64,000 bases of DNA, taken from NCBI RefSeq assembly GCF_003991905.1, contig NZ_RSCL01000028.1, forward strand, positions 1-64,000. Reading direction: 5' to 3'. Origin of the DNA: Dulcicalothrix desertica PCC 7102. GTDB lineage: Bacteria; Cyanobacteriota; Cyanobacteriia; Cyanobacteriales; Nostocaceae. The position numbers and the translations under genes are program-made. The notes below the pieces were generated by a model. It did not search any database. It had not been told where the DNA came from and saw only the letters and a program-made list of their open reading frames with translations. Within the stretch, counting starts at the first letter, position 1; every line of letters begins with the position of its first letter. Positions 1-9,600 of this stretch are shown piece after piece.

Positions 1-65
1 TTTCTTCGTCATCCTGAATTTTTGCTTTTTTCTTGGTTGTAATCTTTTGTACTTCAAATTGAAGT

Positions 66-920
66 GCGGAATGTGGGTTAGATGGTAAAGTTACTAAGAC
101 GACTACTTATAGATATACCAAAGGATGGACAAACGAGCCTAGCGATTCAAGTAATTTTAACTATTCGCAAACACATCATAATCCTAAAAAAGCTTATTCA
201 GACCAACATTATACTGCATCCGGCGCCAAAGTTGGGTTATACGATATTAACATGACTAGTTTCAAAGAGGTAATGCAACGTAAAACCTCATGCGATAGTA
301 ACTCGACTGCGTTGTCATATCCAACAGCACAAGGTATTTATTTAAATAGTAACAGTAGATTACAATTATCTGCACAGTTAATTAAATCAAGTGGTGACGA
401 CGTTAAATTAAAGAATAATTATCTTTTCAAAGGAGAAGGGGCGCCTGAAAATCCTAATATTGGAGATGTACGTATTTGCTATAATGTAATACCAACCAAC
501 TCAACAGTAACAGTTTTTGGAAAACTGGCGCCATCAAATCAAATAACTGTTTATAATGCTCCCAAAGATACTAAATTTTACCAATTATTTGCCACTAACC
601 GCAGTGAAGCAATAAAAACTTTAAACTCAGAGTACACAATCTGGACATGGATAATAAGGGTTTTAGGGTTTTTGGCAATGTCATTTGGAATGGTATTTGC
701 ATTACAACCAATAAATACTTTACTCAACTTAATACCATTTTTCGGTGAATTGATAGAAAACATAACAGTAAGTCTAAGTTTCTTTGTTGCCTTTGTTCTC
801 GCAACCGTCACAATACTTGTTTCTCAACTTTTACATCATCCTTTTGTACTTATAGCAGCAGTTGTCATCACACTTATCACTTTATCAGGAGTAAAAAAAA
901 TTAGAAAAGGTATATCTTAA
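66..920 (+). pseudogene. TMEM43-family membrane protein, 5'-truncated
   Basis: The C-terminal part resembles the TMEM43 (DUF1625) family: a soluble segment with GDVRICYNVIP, then SEYTIWTWIIRVLGF and three to four hydrophobic helices. The reading frame is open upstream of the ATG at 252 back to a TGA near 64. That extra stretch (TTTYRYTKGWTNEPSDSS) also fits the family, so the ATG at 252 is probably not the true start. No plausible start codon or first membrane helix precedes it, and 1-65 does not continue the family in any frame. I infer a gene that lost its N-terminus by deletion or frameshift. A shortened protein starting at 252 cannot be excluded. The family's biochemical function is unknown. 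Confidence 0.55.
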
Positions 921-964
921 TTAAGCTAAAATATAATTTATTGACAAATTTGAGTTTATATGTT

Positions 965-2365
965 CTATTTACGTTTCTTTTTGATGCGTTGCACTTGCTG
1001 TTGAAATTCGGCGCCTTTTTCGGGGTTAACCATTGCGACGAAGTTGGCAAATCCGGTGATTGCTGCAAGTGTATCATGAGAGTTGCCCCAATGTTTTCCT
1101 TGAAGTCCTTCTTGTTCGATTTGGTGTAAGGTGGCACGAAATTTCTTGAGGACTTTTTTGGATATATTTAGTTTGTTGTTGACGATAATGCCTGTAACTT
1201 CCTGTTGGTTTGTGTTACGTAAAACGCGGGTTTTGTCATGATTTATGTTGAAACCTTCGTGGGTTACTATTGATTCGGTGCGTCTCATGATATTACATAT
1301 ATGGCGCCGATTTTCGGTTTTAGCTGAGAAGGTTAAATCATCTGCGTAACGACTATAGGTAAATCCAATATTTTCTGCCATACCTTGTAAACGTCGGTCT
1401 AAACGACGACAGAGTAAATTAGTGATGGCTGGACTTGCGGGTGAACCTTGGGGAAGGTGTCTGTCATCTAAAGCTACGTAATATGTTTTACCGTCGAGTT
1501 CAACTTGTTCGATGTCGGCAGCGGTACAAATTAAGCCAAAAATTGTTGCTGCTGCTTCTGAGTAACCAAAGCTTTGAAATAGTCCTTTAACACGTTTGTA
1601 AGATATTGACGGGAAAAAGTCTTTGAGGTCGAAGTTTATAATAACATCGGCGCCGACGTGGGGGGTTGCGTTGGTGATGATAGAACGATTTTCACGAAAG
1701 CCATGTGCAGCGTCGTGTACTTCGAGTTTGTTGAGTATATTTTCTAGTATCCAGTATTGTGCTTGCTTGAGGTTGGGCATTGGCGCCGATATTAGTCTTT
1801 CTCCACCTGTTTTTTTGGGAACTTTGAAGCGAATATAATGAGATATTGTGGAAGTTTTACGGTTGAAGGCTAAAAAACGGAGTTTACCAATAGTGACTCC
1901 CATTGCTTCTGCAATTTCTAGGGCTGTGTTGCAAAGTGGTAAGTTATGACTTTGCAATCTTTCGATGTTTGCTTCAGTATTATTTAACCCGCCTGATACA
2001 TCTTCCCCAAGGTAGATGATATCTTTCTGTCTTTTCTCTTGCCATGCTGCTGCGCGTTCAAGCCGCTCTTGTTCGCGTCGCTCTTTGGTTTCTTTCTGCT
2101 TGCGTCGTGACTCTTCTAAACGCTGCTTTAACATTTGCTTTCGCAATTCTTTTTCATTGCGAAGCTGACTACTTTGCTGACGTAGTGTTTCTAACTCGCG
2201 TCGTATTTCTCCTTGGCGCCGAATTTCGTCTGCTGGGTCTTCGGGTATTGTACCTTGGGGCGCCCAAAATCCGAAACGTATCATTTCTTCCAGGATAAAT
2301 TCGTCTTTTCCTGTTTGGCGAATGCGGTCGTAGAGTTCCTGACGGGTGCGAGGTTGGTCAGACAT
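965..2365 (-). CDS. Retron-type reverse transcriptase (type XIII-like)
   Basis: Retron RTs copy part of a partner non-coding RNA into a DNA that stays attached to it (msDNA). Counting from the ATG at 2365, the protein has about 466 residues. Visible motifs are NATPH at 232-236 (the retron NAxxH signature), the palm motif FDLKDFF at 245-251, LPQGSPASP at 304-312, the catalytic YADD at 340-343, and VTG at 390-392 (the retron region-Y motif). There is no group II intron maturase or endonuclease domain. An Arg/Glu-rich probable coiled coil lies at about 48-114. An upstream GTG/ATG-type extension to 2509 is open but looks unconserved, so I prefer MSDQPRTRQ as start. Its partners, a SWIM protein and a WGR/ARM protein, lie on the same strand at 4973-9754, but two opposite-strand genes intervene. 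Confidence 0.85.
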   Translation of the reverse strand: MSDQPRTRQELYDRIRQTGKDEFILEEMIRFGFWAPQGTIPEDPADEIRRQGEIRRELETLRQQSSQLRNEKELRKQMLKQRLEESRRKQKETKERREQERLERAAAWQEKRQKDIIYLGEDVSGGLNNTEANIERLQSHNLPLCNTALEIAEAMGVTIGKLRFLAFNRKTSTISHYIRFKVPKKTGGERLISAPMPNLKQAQYWILENILNKLEVHDAAHGFRENRSIITNATPHVGADVIINFDLKDFFPSISYKRVKGLFQSFGYSEAAATIFGLICTAADIEQVELDGKTYYVALDDRHLPQGSPASPAITNLLCRRLDRRLQGMAENIGFTYSRYADDLTFSAKTENRRHICNIMRRTESIVTHEGFNINHDKTRVLRNTNQQEVTGIIVNNKLNISKKVLKKFRATLHQIEQEGLQGKHWGNSHDTLAAITGFANFVAMVNPEKGAEFQQQVQRIKKKRK

Positions 2366-2770
2366 AGCGGTAGTGCAAAATGAGTTGCAAGTTGTTACTT
2401 GCTGATAATCCGCGTGAGCTTTATCCAGTGTATTCGCAGTCTCCCTATTTTGGGTAGGTGTGGAGGAAAAATATTTTTTCACATCTATAAATATGCTTCT
2501 AGGTTTCAATGATTTTATAAGTGAAGATTGTTAGATTATTGGCGCCTTTGAATTTATGGCAGCACATGCCCAATATAAAATAGCATTATTTTACAGATGT
2601 ATTATTATATTACAGGATGTTTGTAATGAATCTTAAAATTAGTTATAAAAAGTTATTTTGCTTCCATATATGGGAACCCTAGTAATAGGTTCAGTTAATT
2701 GTGTTACTTCCTGGGCACGCCTGAATCTGATTGTGATAGTAAACACGATGTGAGGATTTAATAATTAGCT

Positions 2771-4075
2771 ATGGATAAATCGATAATTCAATTGATTGAT
2801 GAGTTACCCAATGATAATATTACTGTCAAGGTATTAAAGGCTCTTGATTTTGTGGCGCCAGGTCAGTGGAGTAATTTGCTGGGATTTGACAATAGTATCC
2901 GTACTATTACGGGAGAAACCGATGCTAATGTAATTCAAAAAATTCGCCAGAAGGCTGTTAGTTTGTATGAAGACCCACAACAAGGCTACCAAACAGCGGT
3001 AAGATTGTATCAAACGATTGATAAAGCTGATACGGCGATGGCAACGGCTGCCTTAGCAAATAAAGTTGGCGAAAAAATTGGCTTTCTCTCTTTTTTGAGC
3101 AACATTACTCCCAAGGCAGATGTAACTCAAACAATTGATTTAGTCTTAAAAATTGCAATTGAAATCATTGCTTTTTCCAAACTCAACGGTATTCCACAAC
3201 CAAATCCACAAGAATTTGCTAATTCTCTTGGCAATCACTACCAAGATGCGTCTTTAATGCGGATGGTTGCTTTGGTTTGTCTTGATGGAATTTTACCTTT
3301 AGGTCCTGATTTTCTTACCAAAATCCAAGAAATTATACAAGGCGCCGATACAAGCATAATAACTCAAAATCCTCTTTTCTCAACTATAAGTAGTTCTCTT
3401 CCAGGTGGCAGCCCTTCTGATAAACTGGGTTTTGTGACTCAGGGTTTTAACTCGGTACAGGGTTGGATGGGTAATTTAGTTTCTAAGACAGGTGTAACAC
3501 CCCAATCTATTTTTAGCAATTTGGGTAATTTTATTCAAATTGCAGATGATAACTTAGATTTTGTAGCTGCATTCTTAGACCAAACTACTAATTATTACGA
3601 ACATACAGGAATTCAAACAGTAGCTCGTAAGTTGATTTTGCAAGCTCATGCTTTAGCCAAGGCAGAAATTCAAGCAGTTCCAAAAGCTCCACAAGATGTT
3701 TTATCTGCTGCAAGCTCAGATACAAGCAATAAGTATGCGTTAGGTCAAACAATAGAGGTTTGGGATTCAGAAGAAGAGGATTGGTACCGAGCAACGATTG
3801 AGAAAATGGAAGAGAAGCGGTTCTTTGTACATTACGTTGGTCAAGGTTCATCTGCTGATGAATGGGTTGATGAGGAAGATATCCGTATTCGTAACCAAAG
3901 TTCCTCTGATGAAAATGGGTACGCGGTCGGTGATAAAGTCAAAGTTTGGGATGAAGATAATGAAGATTGGTATTCAGCAATTATTGGGAAAACCCAGAGT
4001 CAGCAATATTTTGTGCAGTATGTCGGTTACGATTCATCTTACGACGAATGGATTGATTTGGATGAAATGTCTTAA
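2771..4075 (+). CDS. Protein with two C-terminal Tudor-knot domains
   Basis: This is a 434-residue protein. The first 300 or so residues are mostly helical and I do not recognise them. The C-terminus holds two tandem modules of about 50 residues, near 323-375 and 383-433. Each has the pattern W-(D/E)-x-(E/D)-D-W-Y-x-A-x-I followed by YFVxYVGxxxxxDEWVD. That is the Tudor-knot (chromodomain-knot) fold known for RNA and methyl-lysine binding. No signal peptide is obvious. It lies on the plus strand between the retron RNA and the retron RT, and a strong terminator follows at 4093. The function is unknown. The nucleic-acid-binding look and location make a link to the retron possible, but this is inference. 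Confidence 0.6.
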   Translation: MDKSIIQLIDELPNDNITVKVLKALDFVAPGQWSNLLGFDNSIRTITGETDANVIQKIRQKAVSLYEDPQQGYQTAVRLYQTIDKADTAMATAALANKVGEKIGFLSFLSNITPKADVTQTIDLVLKIAIEIIAFSKLNGIPQPNPQEFANSLGNHYQDASLMRMVALVCLDGILPLGPDFLTKIQEIIQGADTSIITQNPLFSTISSSLPGGSPSDKLGFVTQGFNSVQGWMGNLVSKTGVTPQSIFSNLGNFIQIADDNLDFVAAFLDQTTNYYEHTGIQTVARKLILQAHALAKAEIQAVPKAPQDVLSAASSDTSNKYALGQTIEVWDSEEEDWYRATIEKMEEKRFFVHYVGQGSSADEWVDEEDIRIRNQSSSDENGYAVGDKVKVWDEDNEDWYSAIIGKTQSQQYFVQYVGYDSSYDEWIDLDEMS

Positions 4076-4092
4076 TTTTTCTTAAATAATAA

Positions 4093-4118
4093 GGTACCCT
4101 TGAGGGTACCATTATTTT
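4093..4118 (+). terminator. Rho-independent terminator after the Tudor-knot gene
   Basis: GGTACCCT and AGGGTACC form a perfect 8-bp stem with a 2-nt TG loop, followed by ATTATTTTT. It lies 18 bases after the stop codon of the gene ending at 4075. Confidence 0.75.
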
Positions 4119-4187
4119 TCTGGAATTGTCTTGAGGGTGCTTGTAGTTTGGTTATGTAAATTAAAAACTTGTCGAGAGATTTAAAAC

Positions 4188-4697
4188 ATGACTGCTATTC
4201 AATGCCCTACTTTTAAGCCTACTTTAAAACTTGGTAATAATGGTCAAGATGTTAAGGAGATGCAAAAGCGTTTGAATCAACGTTTGGCTGCTATTTATAG
4301 TCCTGCTTTGGAAATTGATGTTGATGGTGATTTTGGCGCTGGGACTGAAACTGCTGTTAGGTATTTACAATGTCTTGGTTTTATTAATGCAAGTGGTGTT
4401 ACTGATGCTGCTACTTGGAATTTTATTTGCGATGGCGCCGCTAGTTTACCTGTTTTAAAGTTAAATAGTTCTGGAAGTGTTGTGAAGTCTCTTCAGGAAG
4501 CTTTGTCTGCTGCTGGTTTTTATAATGGTTCTGTTGATGGTGCGTTTGGTGCTAAGACTGTTCAAGCTGTGAAGGAGTTTCAAGCTTATGTTGGTTTGGT
4601 TGCTGATGGTGTTTTAGGCGCCAAGTCTTGGGATGCTTTAATTAAGCTTGATTCTCATGTTGATAGCTGTTTTGCTATGTATTATGGTGGGTGTTAG
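4188..4697 (+). CDS. Protein with two peptidoglycan-binding (PG_binding_1) domains
   Basis: This 169-residue protein consists almost entirely of two PG_binding_1 repeats. The first is near 14-80 (LKLGNNGQDVKEMQKRL ... VDGDFGAGTETAVRYLQ) and the second near 92-155 (LNSSGSVVKSLQEAL ... VDGAFGAKTVQAVKEFQ ... DGVLGAKSWDAL). These three-helix modules bind cell-wall peptidoglycan or act as protein-docking modules. There is no enzymatic domain and no obvious signal peptide. A cytoplasmic adaptor role is therefore as possible as a wall-binding one. It follows the Tudor-knot gene on the same strand after a terminator. It ends just before the candidate retron RNA and is convergent with it. Confidence 0.8.
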   Translation: MTAIQCPTFKPTLKLGNNGQDVKEMQKRLNQRLAAIYSPALEIDVDGDFGAGTETAVRYLQCLGFINASGVTDAATWNFICDGAASLPVLKLNSSGSVVKSLQEALSAAGFYNGSVDGAFGAKTVQAVKEFQAYVGLVADGVLGAKSWDALIKLDSHVDSCFAMYYGGC

Positions 4698-4699
4698 TG

Positions 4700-4728
4700 T
4701 AAGCACTGAAGTGCTTATTACGACGAAA
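4700..4728 (+). terminator. Tandem hairpins at the convergent gene/RNA end
   Basis: TAAGCAC/GTGCTTA (4700-4717) and ACGAC/GTCGT (4720-4735) are two adjacent small inverted repeats directly after the stop at 4697. They can fold on both strands, so they may end both the plus-strand gene and the minus-strand retron RNA. There is no clear T-run. Confidence 0.4.
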
Positions 4729-4732
4729 ATGT

Positions 4733-4962
4733 CGTGTTTGCGCGCTGGTTTCCCTTCGTAAATCTCTGGGGACTAGGTTACTCAACTCAAGCGGTCACGA
4801 CTAGTAGGCGCCCATTCACTTTATATAAGTCAAACAGGAATGCGCCTACTAGTCGTAAGACCGCACAGTCAAGAGTAGACTAGTGATGTGTGTATAGACT
4901 GAATGCACGGACGGCGATACACCGCCCAATTTGCAAGGAATCTTTACCAGCGCGCTTACACG
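4733..4962 (-). ncRNA. Candidate retron msr-msd RNA
   Basis: The 230-bp segment has the architecture of a retron RNA read on the minus strand. The outer ends are a long-range inverted repeat: CGTGT..GCGCGCTGGT at 4733-4749 pairs with ACCAGCGCGC..ACACG at 4946-4962, 15 of 17 positions, a 10-bp core being perfect. These would be a2 and a1. Inside on the 5' side lie about 80 nt with a small GGCG/CGCC stem (4913-4926), a suitable msr. On the 3' side is a long hairpin with arms 4791-4811 and 4842-4864, 21 paired bases with one 2-nt bulge, a suitable msd stem. It starts 10 bases after the SWIM gene's stop codon and shares the RT's strand. The RT gene itself begins 2.4 kb further downstream. The branching guanosine cannot be fixed from sequence alone. 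Confidence 0.7.
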
Positions 4963-4972
4963 ATTATTTCAT

Positions 4973-6613
4973 TTATTGGCGCCCACGACTATGTTGCATT
5001 CGTAGTGCCAGAATATGCTCGCATGGCCCTTTGAACAGTTTGTTTTGCTGGTGCCAGTTACAAGTACACTCTGCTCCAATTATACGCTCGTCATTATCAA
5101 TCGTCAAAGATGGTGTGTAAGTTTTTTGTTTGTCTTTGACGTTGCCTTGTATTGTTAGTCTGTTGTTGCTGTCGTTTGTTGATGTTATTTGGACGGCGTT
5201 TTTAGTTAAAAAGCTTGTGGCGCCTTCTTCACGTTCATTAGCAAAGCGTAGTCTGTCCATTGGTAAGGGGTCACGACTCAGTTCTCGAATGCGGTAAACT
5301 TTTTTATTTAAGTCGTATATTACACGCCCTGCTTGTGTGTAAACACTTAATGCTCCTGTAATGGCTGCGCGGCTTAGTTTTAGTCGTTTTACTAGATCGT
5401 CTGCTGTTTCTACCCAGTTTTCACGCAGTGCATCAAATATTTGCTTTTGTGTCCATTCATCAACCGAAGCGCGTGGCGCCATTAAGTCGAAGTTTCCTGA
5501 TGTTGACCAGTCGTTTGCTGTCCATCCTGATAACCCTAGGGTAAATGACATGTCGCCTAGGTCGGCAATGTAAAATGATGGCATTCCTGTTCCTAGTAGA
5601 TGAACGGTGAATTTTTTGGCTATGGGTATAAGACGTTCGAGGATTAAAAGGCGCCTACGTCCCCATACTCTTATTGTTTGTGGTTCGGCACCAAGATATG
5701 GTGAACGAGGACAGGTTACTTCGATGTTCCACGGTTCAAATACGATACGGATGGGTTTTCCTGGCTCGAGATGGTAACGCATACTGCGGGGGCCTTGTTT
5801 TTCTTTGTGGCGCCGTAGTATGAAGCACATATTATAGATGTCGGTTGGGTGTAAGTCGAATTGAATTGTTGGTAAGGACATTGCTGAACTTACTTGTAGA
5901 AACCCTCGTACCCAGGTGTCGGGTAGGTCTATTTTTACTTCTTTGTATGCTTCTTCGTTGGTGGTTTCTACTTCAAATCCGGATGGGTCTACTTTTAGTT
6001 CGGTGGTTTTGTAGGTGCGGATTTTTTGAAATTCTTCGTATAGTGCTGCTGAGTAGTCTACGTTTGTTGTTCCACACGCAAATTCGTTGATGTTTTTGAA
6101 GACTTCGTAGCTAGCACTCAGGCGCCCGTAGCTTGATTCGTCTATGCTAAAACATTCAAAGAATACTTCGTCTGGGTGTACTGTAATTACTGGGTCGAGG
6201 ACAAACCATGCGTCTCGGTCTTTTTCGTAAATATAATTAAAGTATTTTTGTCTGGCTGCGTAAAATGGCACCAATCTTTCGTAACTTTGTTTGGTTAGTT
6301 GGTTGTATTCTTGTTGTAAGGTTTGAATTTTTGCTGTTAGGTCTTGACGCATTGCCGCTATTAAGTCCCAGTTAAGGTCTTCTTGTTGTTGACGCCATTC
6401 TTTGTATGCTGTTTTGTCTTTGGGTTTGAAGCGTAGGTCGGAGATTACGACATCATGTAGAGCGCTTATTGCTTCGCGAAATGCTATGTTTTGTCGCAGT
6501 TCGCCAATGAAGTATGTTGGGGGACGGGTGGTGTCGGGTGAAAATGACATTTGGGTGTTGGCGCCATTTTCTTGGACGGTTGTGCTGTTTTTGTAGGTGT
6601 AGTTAAATTGCAT
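4973..6613 (-). CDS. Winged-helix/SWIM zinc-finger protein, retron accessory
   Basis: This 546-residue protein ends in a SWIM zinc finger: C516, C518, C531 and H533 (CTCNW...GPCEHILAL). Before it, about 385-450, lies a winged-helix-like segment (WTQKQIFDALRENWVETADD). The N-terminal part, about 40-330, I do not recognise. SWIM fingers bind DNA or proteins. The set RT plus ARM/WGR protein plus winged-helix SWIM protein is, to my knowledge, that defined for type XIII retrons, where these act as the effector or its regulator. The gene follows the WGR/ARM gene with a 21-base gap, so the two are surely co-transcribed. The candidate retron RNA begins right after the stop codon. The toxic or sensing activity is unknown. 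Confidence 0.75.
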   Translation of the reverse strand: MQFNYTYKNSTTVQENGANTQMSFSPDTTRPPTYFIGELRQNIAFREAISALHDVVISDLRFKPKDKTAYKEWRQQQEDLNWDLIAAMRQDLTAKIQTLQQEYNQLTKQSYERLVPFYAARQKYFNYIYEKDRDAWFVLDPVITVHPDEVFFECFSIDESSYGRLSASYEVFKNINEFACGTTNVDYSAALYEEFQKIRTYKTTELKVDPSGFEVETTNEEAYKEVKIDLPDTWVRGFLQVSSAMSLPTIQFDLHPTDIYNMCFILRRHKEKQGPRSMRYHLEPGKPIRIVFEPWNIEVTCPRSPYLGAEPQTIRVWGRRRLLILERLIPIAKKFTVHLLGTGMPSFYIADLGDMSFTLGLSGWTANDWSTSGNFDLMAPRASVDEWTQKQIFDALRENWVETADDLVKRLKLSRAAITGALSVYTQAGRVIYDLNKKVYRIRELSRDPLPMDRLRFANEREEGATSFLTKNAVQITSTNDSNNRLTIQGNVKDKQKTYTPSLTIDNDERIIGAECTCNWHQQNKLFKGPCEHILALRMQHSRGRQ

Positions 6614-6634
6614 TGGTTTTGTTTTAGGTTAATT

Positions 6635-9600
6635 TTATATTCTGGTTTCGGTCAGTGTAAGGATGTTGAGGGGGAGGGTTAGGTGAGGGTATTTTTTACG
6701 GATTGATAGCATTATTTGTAGGGTGGTGGCTTTGTCTTGTTTGGCTATGGTGAGTGATTGACGGGTCATTATTTCTGCTACTATTTGTGCTGCTTGTTCG
6801 CTTTTTTGTGATTCGTTGTGAAGAAATTGGAAGATGCGTTGTTTGGCTGTTCGGCTACGGTTGATGTTTGATAGTACTGTGGTGAAGTATGGTGTTAGTT
6901 GCTGTAGGCGTTCGAGGTTGTCTTTGGCATAGTTTTCTAGGTAGTTGGTGACTAGGGTTTGCATGTCGGAGGAAGGGTGTTCACTAAATTTGAGGAGGTA
7001 TTGTTCTGCGTCTTGGGTTTGGAAGTTTTGCGTTAGTAAGTCTCTGCCAAATTTTCTGGTTTCTTCTCGCACGCTGTCGCAGATGGAGATTAAGACTTGG
7101 GGGGTGAATTGTTGGGCGCCGAATTGGGTGGTAAATATATTAAATGCGAAATCGCGCGTGTCTTGCCATTTTGCTTCTAGTGTTTTAACTGCGATAGTTA
7201 GTTCTTGGGTATTGTTGCGAAGTTGTTCTATGTTTTGCAATAGCATTTGTTGCGCTGCTTGTCGAACTGCGATTATTTCATGGTTACTGAGTTTGACTAT
7301 TTCGCTGGTTGTAAATTGAGATACCCATGTGTTTAGGTTGGCTTGGAGTAGTAGTCCTCCAAGTTCTTGTGCTGCGGATGATTTGGTTTGAAGTAAGGAT
7401 AATGCTGTGTCTTTAGAAATACTTGTCATCCATCCTTGTTGTTCTTGGAGGAGGTGGAGTAGGTAACTATGCACTCCTTCGTGTTGTTCTGGAGTGAGTA
7501 ATATTTCGATAAGTTCATGTGCTACGTCTATTTGAAAATCTGGATAAGCGGCGCCTAATCTATGGATAATTGGTTTGATGGCGTTGCGTATTTCTGAATT
7601 AGCACTTACCGCCATTGCGATAATTAAGGTACTGTCTTCTAGCAGTTTGGCATCGGGTAGTTGTCCAAATAATCGAATTCCTATAACTCGCAGTGTTTCG
7701 TATGATGATGCTAGTAATGATTCTATAATATTGCTGGGTAGGTTTTCGGGACTGGTTTGGTGGTTGAGTAAAATACGGGCGCCTAATTCTTGAATTTCTA
7801 ATACTGGATGTGCTAGTAAATCATTAATTACACTCATCCCTAATGTACGCAGTTGGGGAGCAAAGCTTATAAGTAATATTTCGTTGATTTCTTTGATAAT
7901 TTCAGTTGGTGCTTCAGGTGTAAATGCTAACAATTCAATAATTATTCTACCTAATAAAACTCGTGCGGTTGTGTCATTAATTACTGTTGCACTTAGGAGT
8001 TTTTTTGCGAAGTTACGAGTATCATCGTGTGTACTGACGATTATAGCTGTAATAAAATTAGTATTTTGTAAGAAAAACTTGCGGTTGCTTTCTATCCAGT
8101 GATACGCTATACTTCTTGCTGTTTGAGATACACTGTTAATTACAGCTAAGACGAGTTCAATATTAGGTTCTTGCGGGTTATATTTAGACTGCCCTAATTC
8201 ACACGCAAATTGTGCAGTGACTTCATAGGGCTTTTGGAGTAGTTGAATAATATTATCTATATTTATAGATGTATGAAAGCTTGTACATGTTTGCAGTGCT
8301 TTGACGGCAAACTCGTGAACTGGAGAGCATTGACTTTGTAGTAATAGTCTGAGTAATAGTTGTGGGTGTTGTTCCCATAATTGTGGAAATGCTTCTTCAC
8401 GTTTCGGTTCTGGTGTACCTGGTTTATATCCTGGTTTACATTTCCATGCTTTCGAGTTTGTTTTTAATTCGTAGCGCGCACTATTCTCATACAAGATATG
8501 ATTAAAAGTTATGTAACCAGCGTATGCATCCCAAGTATTGCAAAATTCTACTCGACTCCAATTAGAACGGTTCCAACGATAAAATTTTGTTTCTCTAATT
8601 GGTTCTGCGTCTGCATCAGAATATTCAAGCAAGACGCTAGCTGCCATATTTACATATTCTACGGCGCCTTCTTCTCCCAATTGTTTGAGTGTACGCCAAA
8701 TTCTTCGCTGCAAGTACGCTTGAGTTTGATTACTATATGCTTTTGTTGATGTCGGACTTTTTAACTCGTCTTCGTGGCGCCGTTTCTCAACCTTGCTATA
8801 TCTTTGAGTAGTAGGGTTCCATTCCCAATAGTTATTATCGTTGTCAAATGTCCCTTGTTCTTTCTCAAATCGATAAGCAAAAATACTGAATACTTCAGCA
8901 TCATAACGATACTCTGCCATTTTGAATATATGTCGAAGATGCTTGAAATAATTAGGTTTGTATGGGGCTGTACGTAATATTTCTAGTAATACTGGACGAA
9001 CATGATTATTATCTATTTGATAGAGCTTATCAAGAACAGCAAAACTCTTATAATCTCCGTGCTTAAAATAATGGTCGAGTTCTGAGGCAAAGCTTTCTGC
9101 CGAACCATTACGCGCTAACTTTTGTAAATTTTTGGGCAAAAACTCTATCATTTCTGCTTGTAACTCAGCTTTGGTGCGAGTATCACTAAGTTGCAATAGC
9201 GCTTCAAATGCAATTCGACTTACAAATTCAGGTGAAGATGCATTTTGATAAAGTTGAATAAGTATGGGGATAGCTTCTTGATTTCCACAGTATCCTAATG
9301 ACCAAGCTATGCAATAATCGCGTAAAGGCTCACCTGTTCCGATAAGGTTGATGAGTAAAGGCGCCGCTTCTTTAATTTGAGCTTCACCAGCACGCCATAT
9401 TGCTCTTTCTAACTTCCATTTACTTGGTTGGTTGTTGGCAAGACGAGTTAATATGGCTTCTTCACGAGTTTTGTTTATTGCTACTGGTTGTGTTTGAGTT
9501 GTAGGTGCGGGAGTGGATACATCTTGATATCCTTTTTTAGTTTTTTCTTGAACAAGCTTGTCGAATACTCGCTCTGCTTCTAGTAAGGGTACAGCTTGAG

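Noticed and set aside
965-2365. Group II intron maturase or DGR reverse transcriptase
   Set aside because: No maturase or HNH domain and no intron RNA structure. The NAxxH and VTG motifs and the SWIM/WGR neighbours point to a retron.
2510-2770. Possible retron RNA directly upstream of the RT
   Set aside because: No long inverted end repeats or stable long hairpin are visible here, in contrast to 4733-4962.
6945-9000. Several plus-strand open frames inside the WGR/ARM gene
   Set aside because: They are antisense shadows of a continuous coding frame with clear domains and have no start signals.
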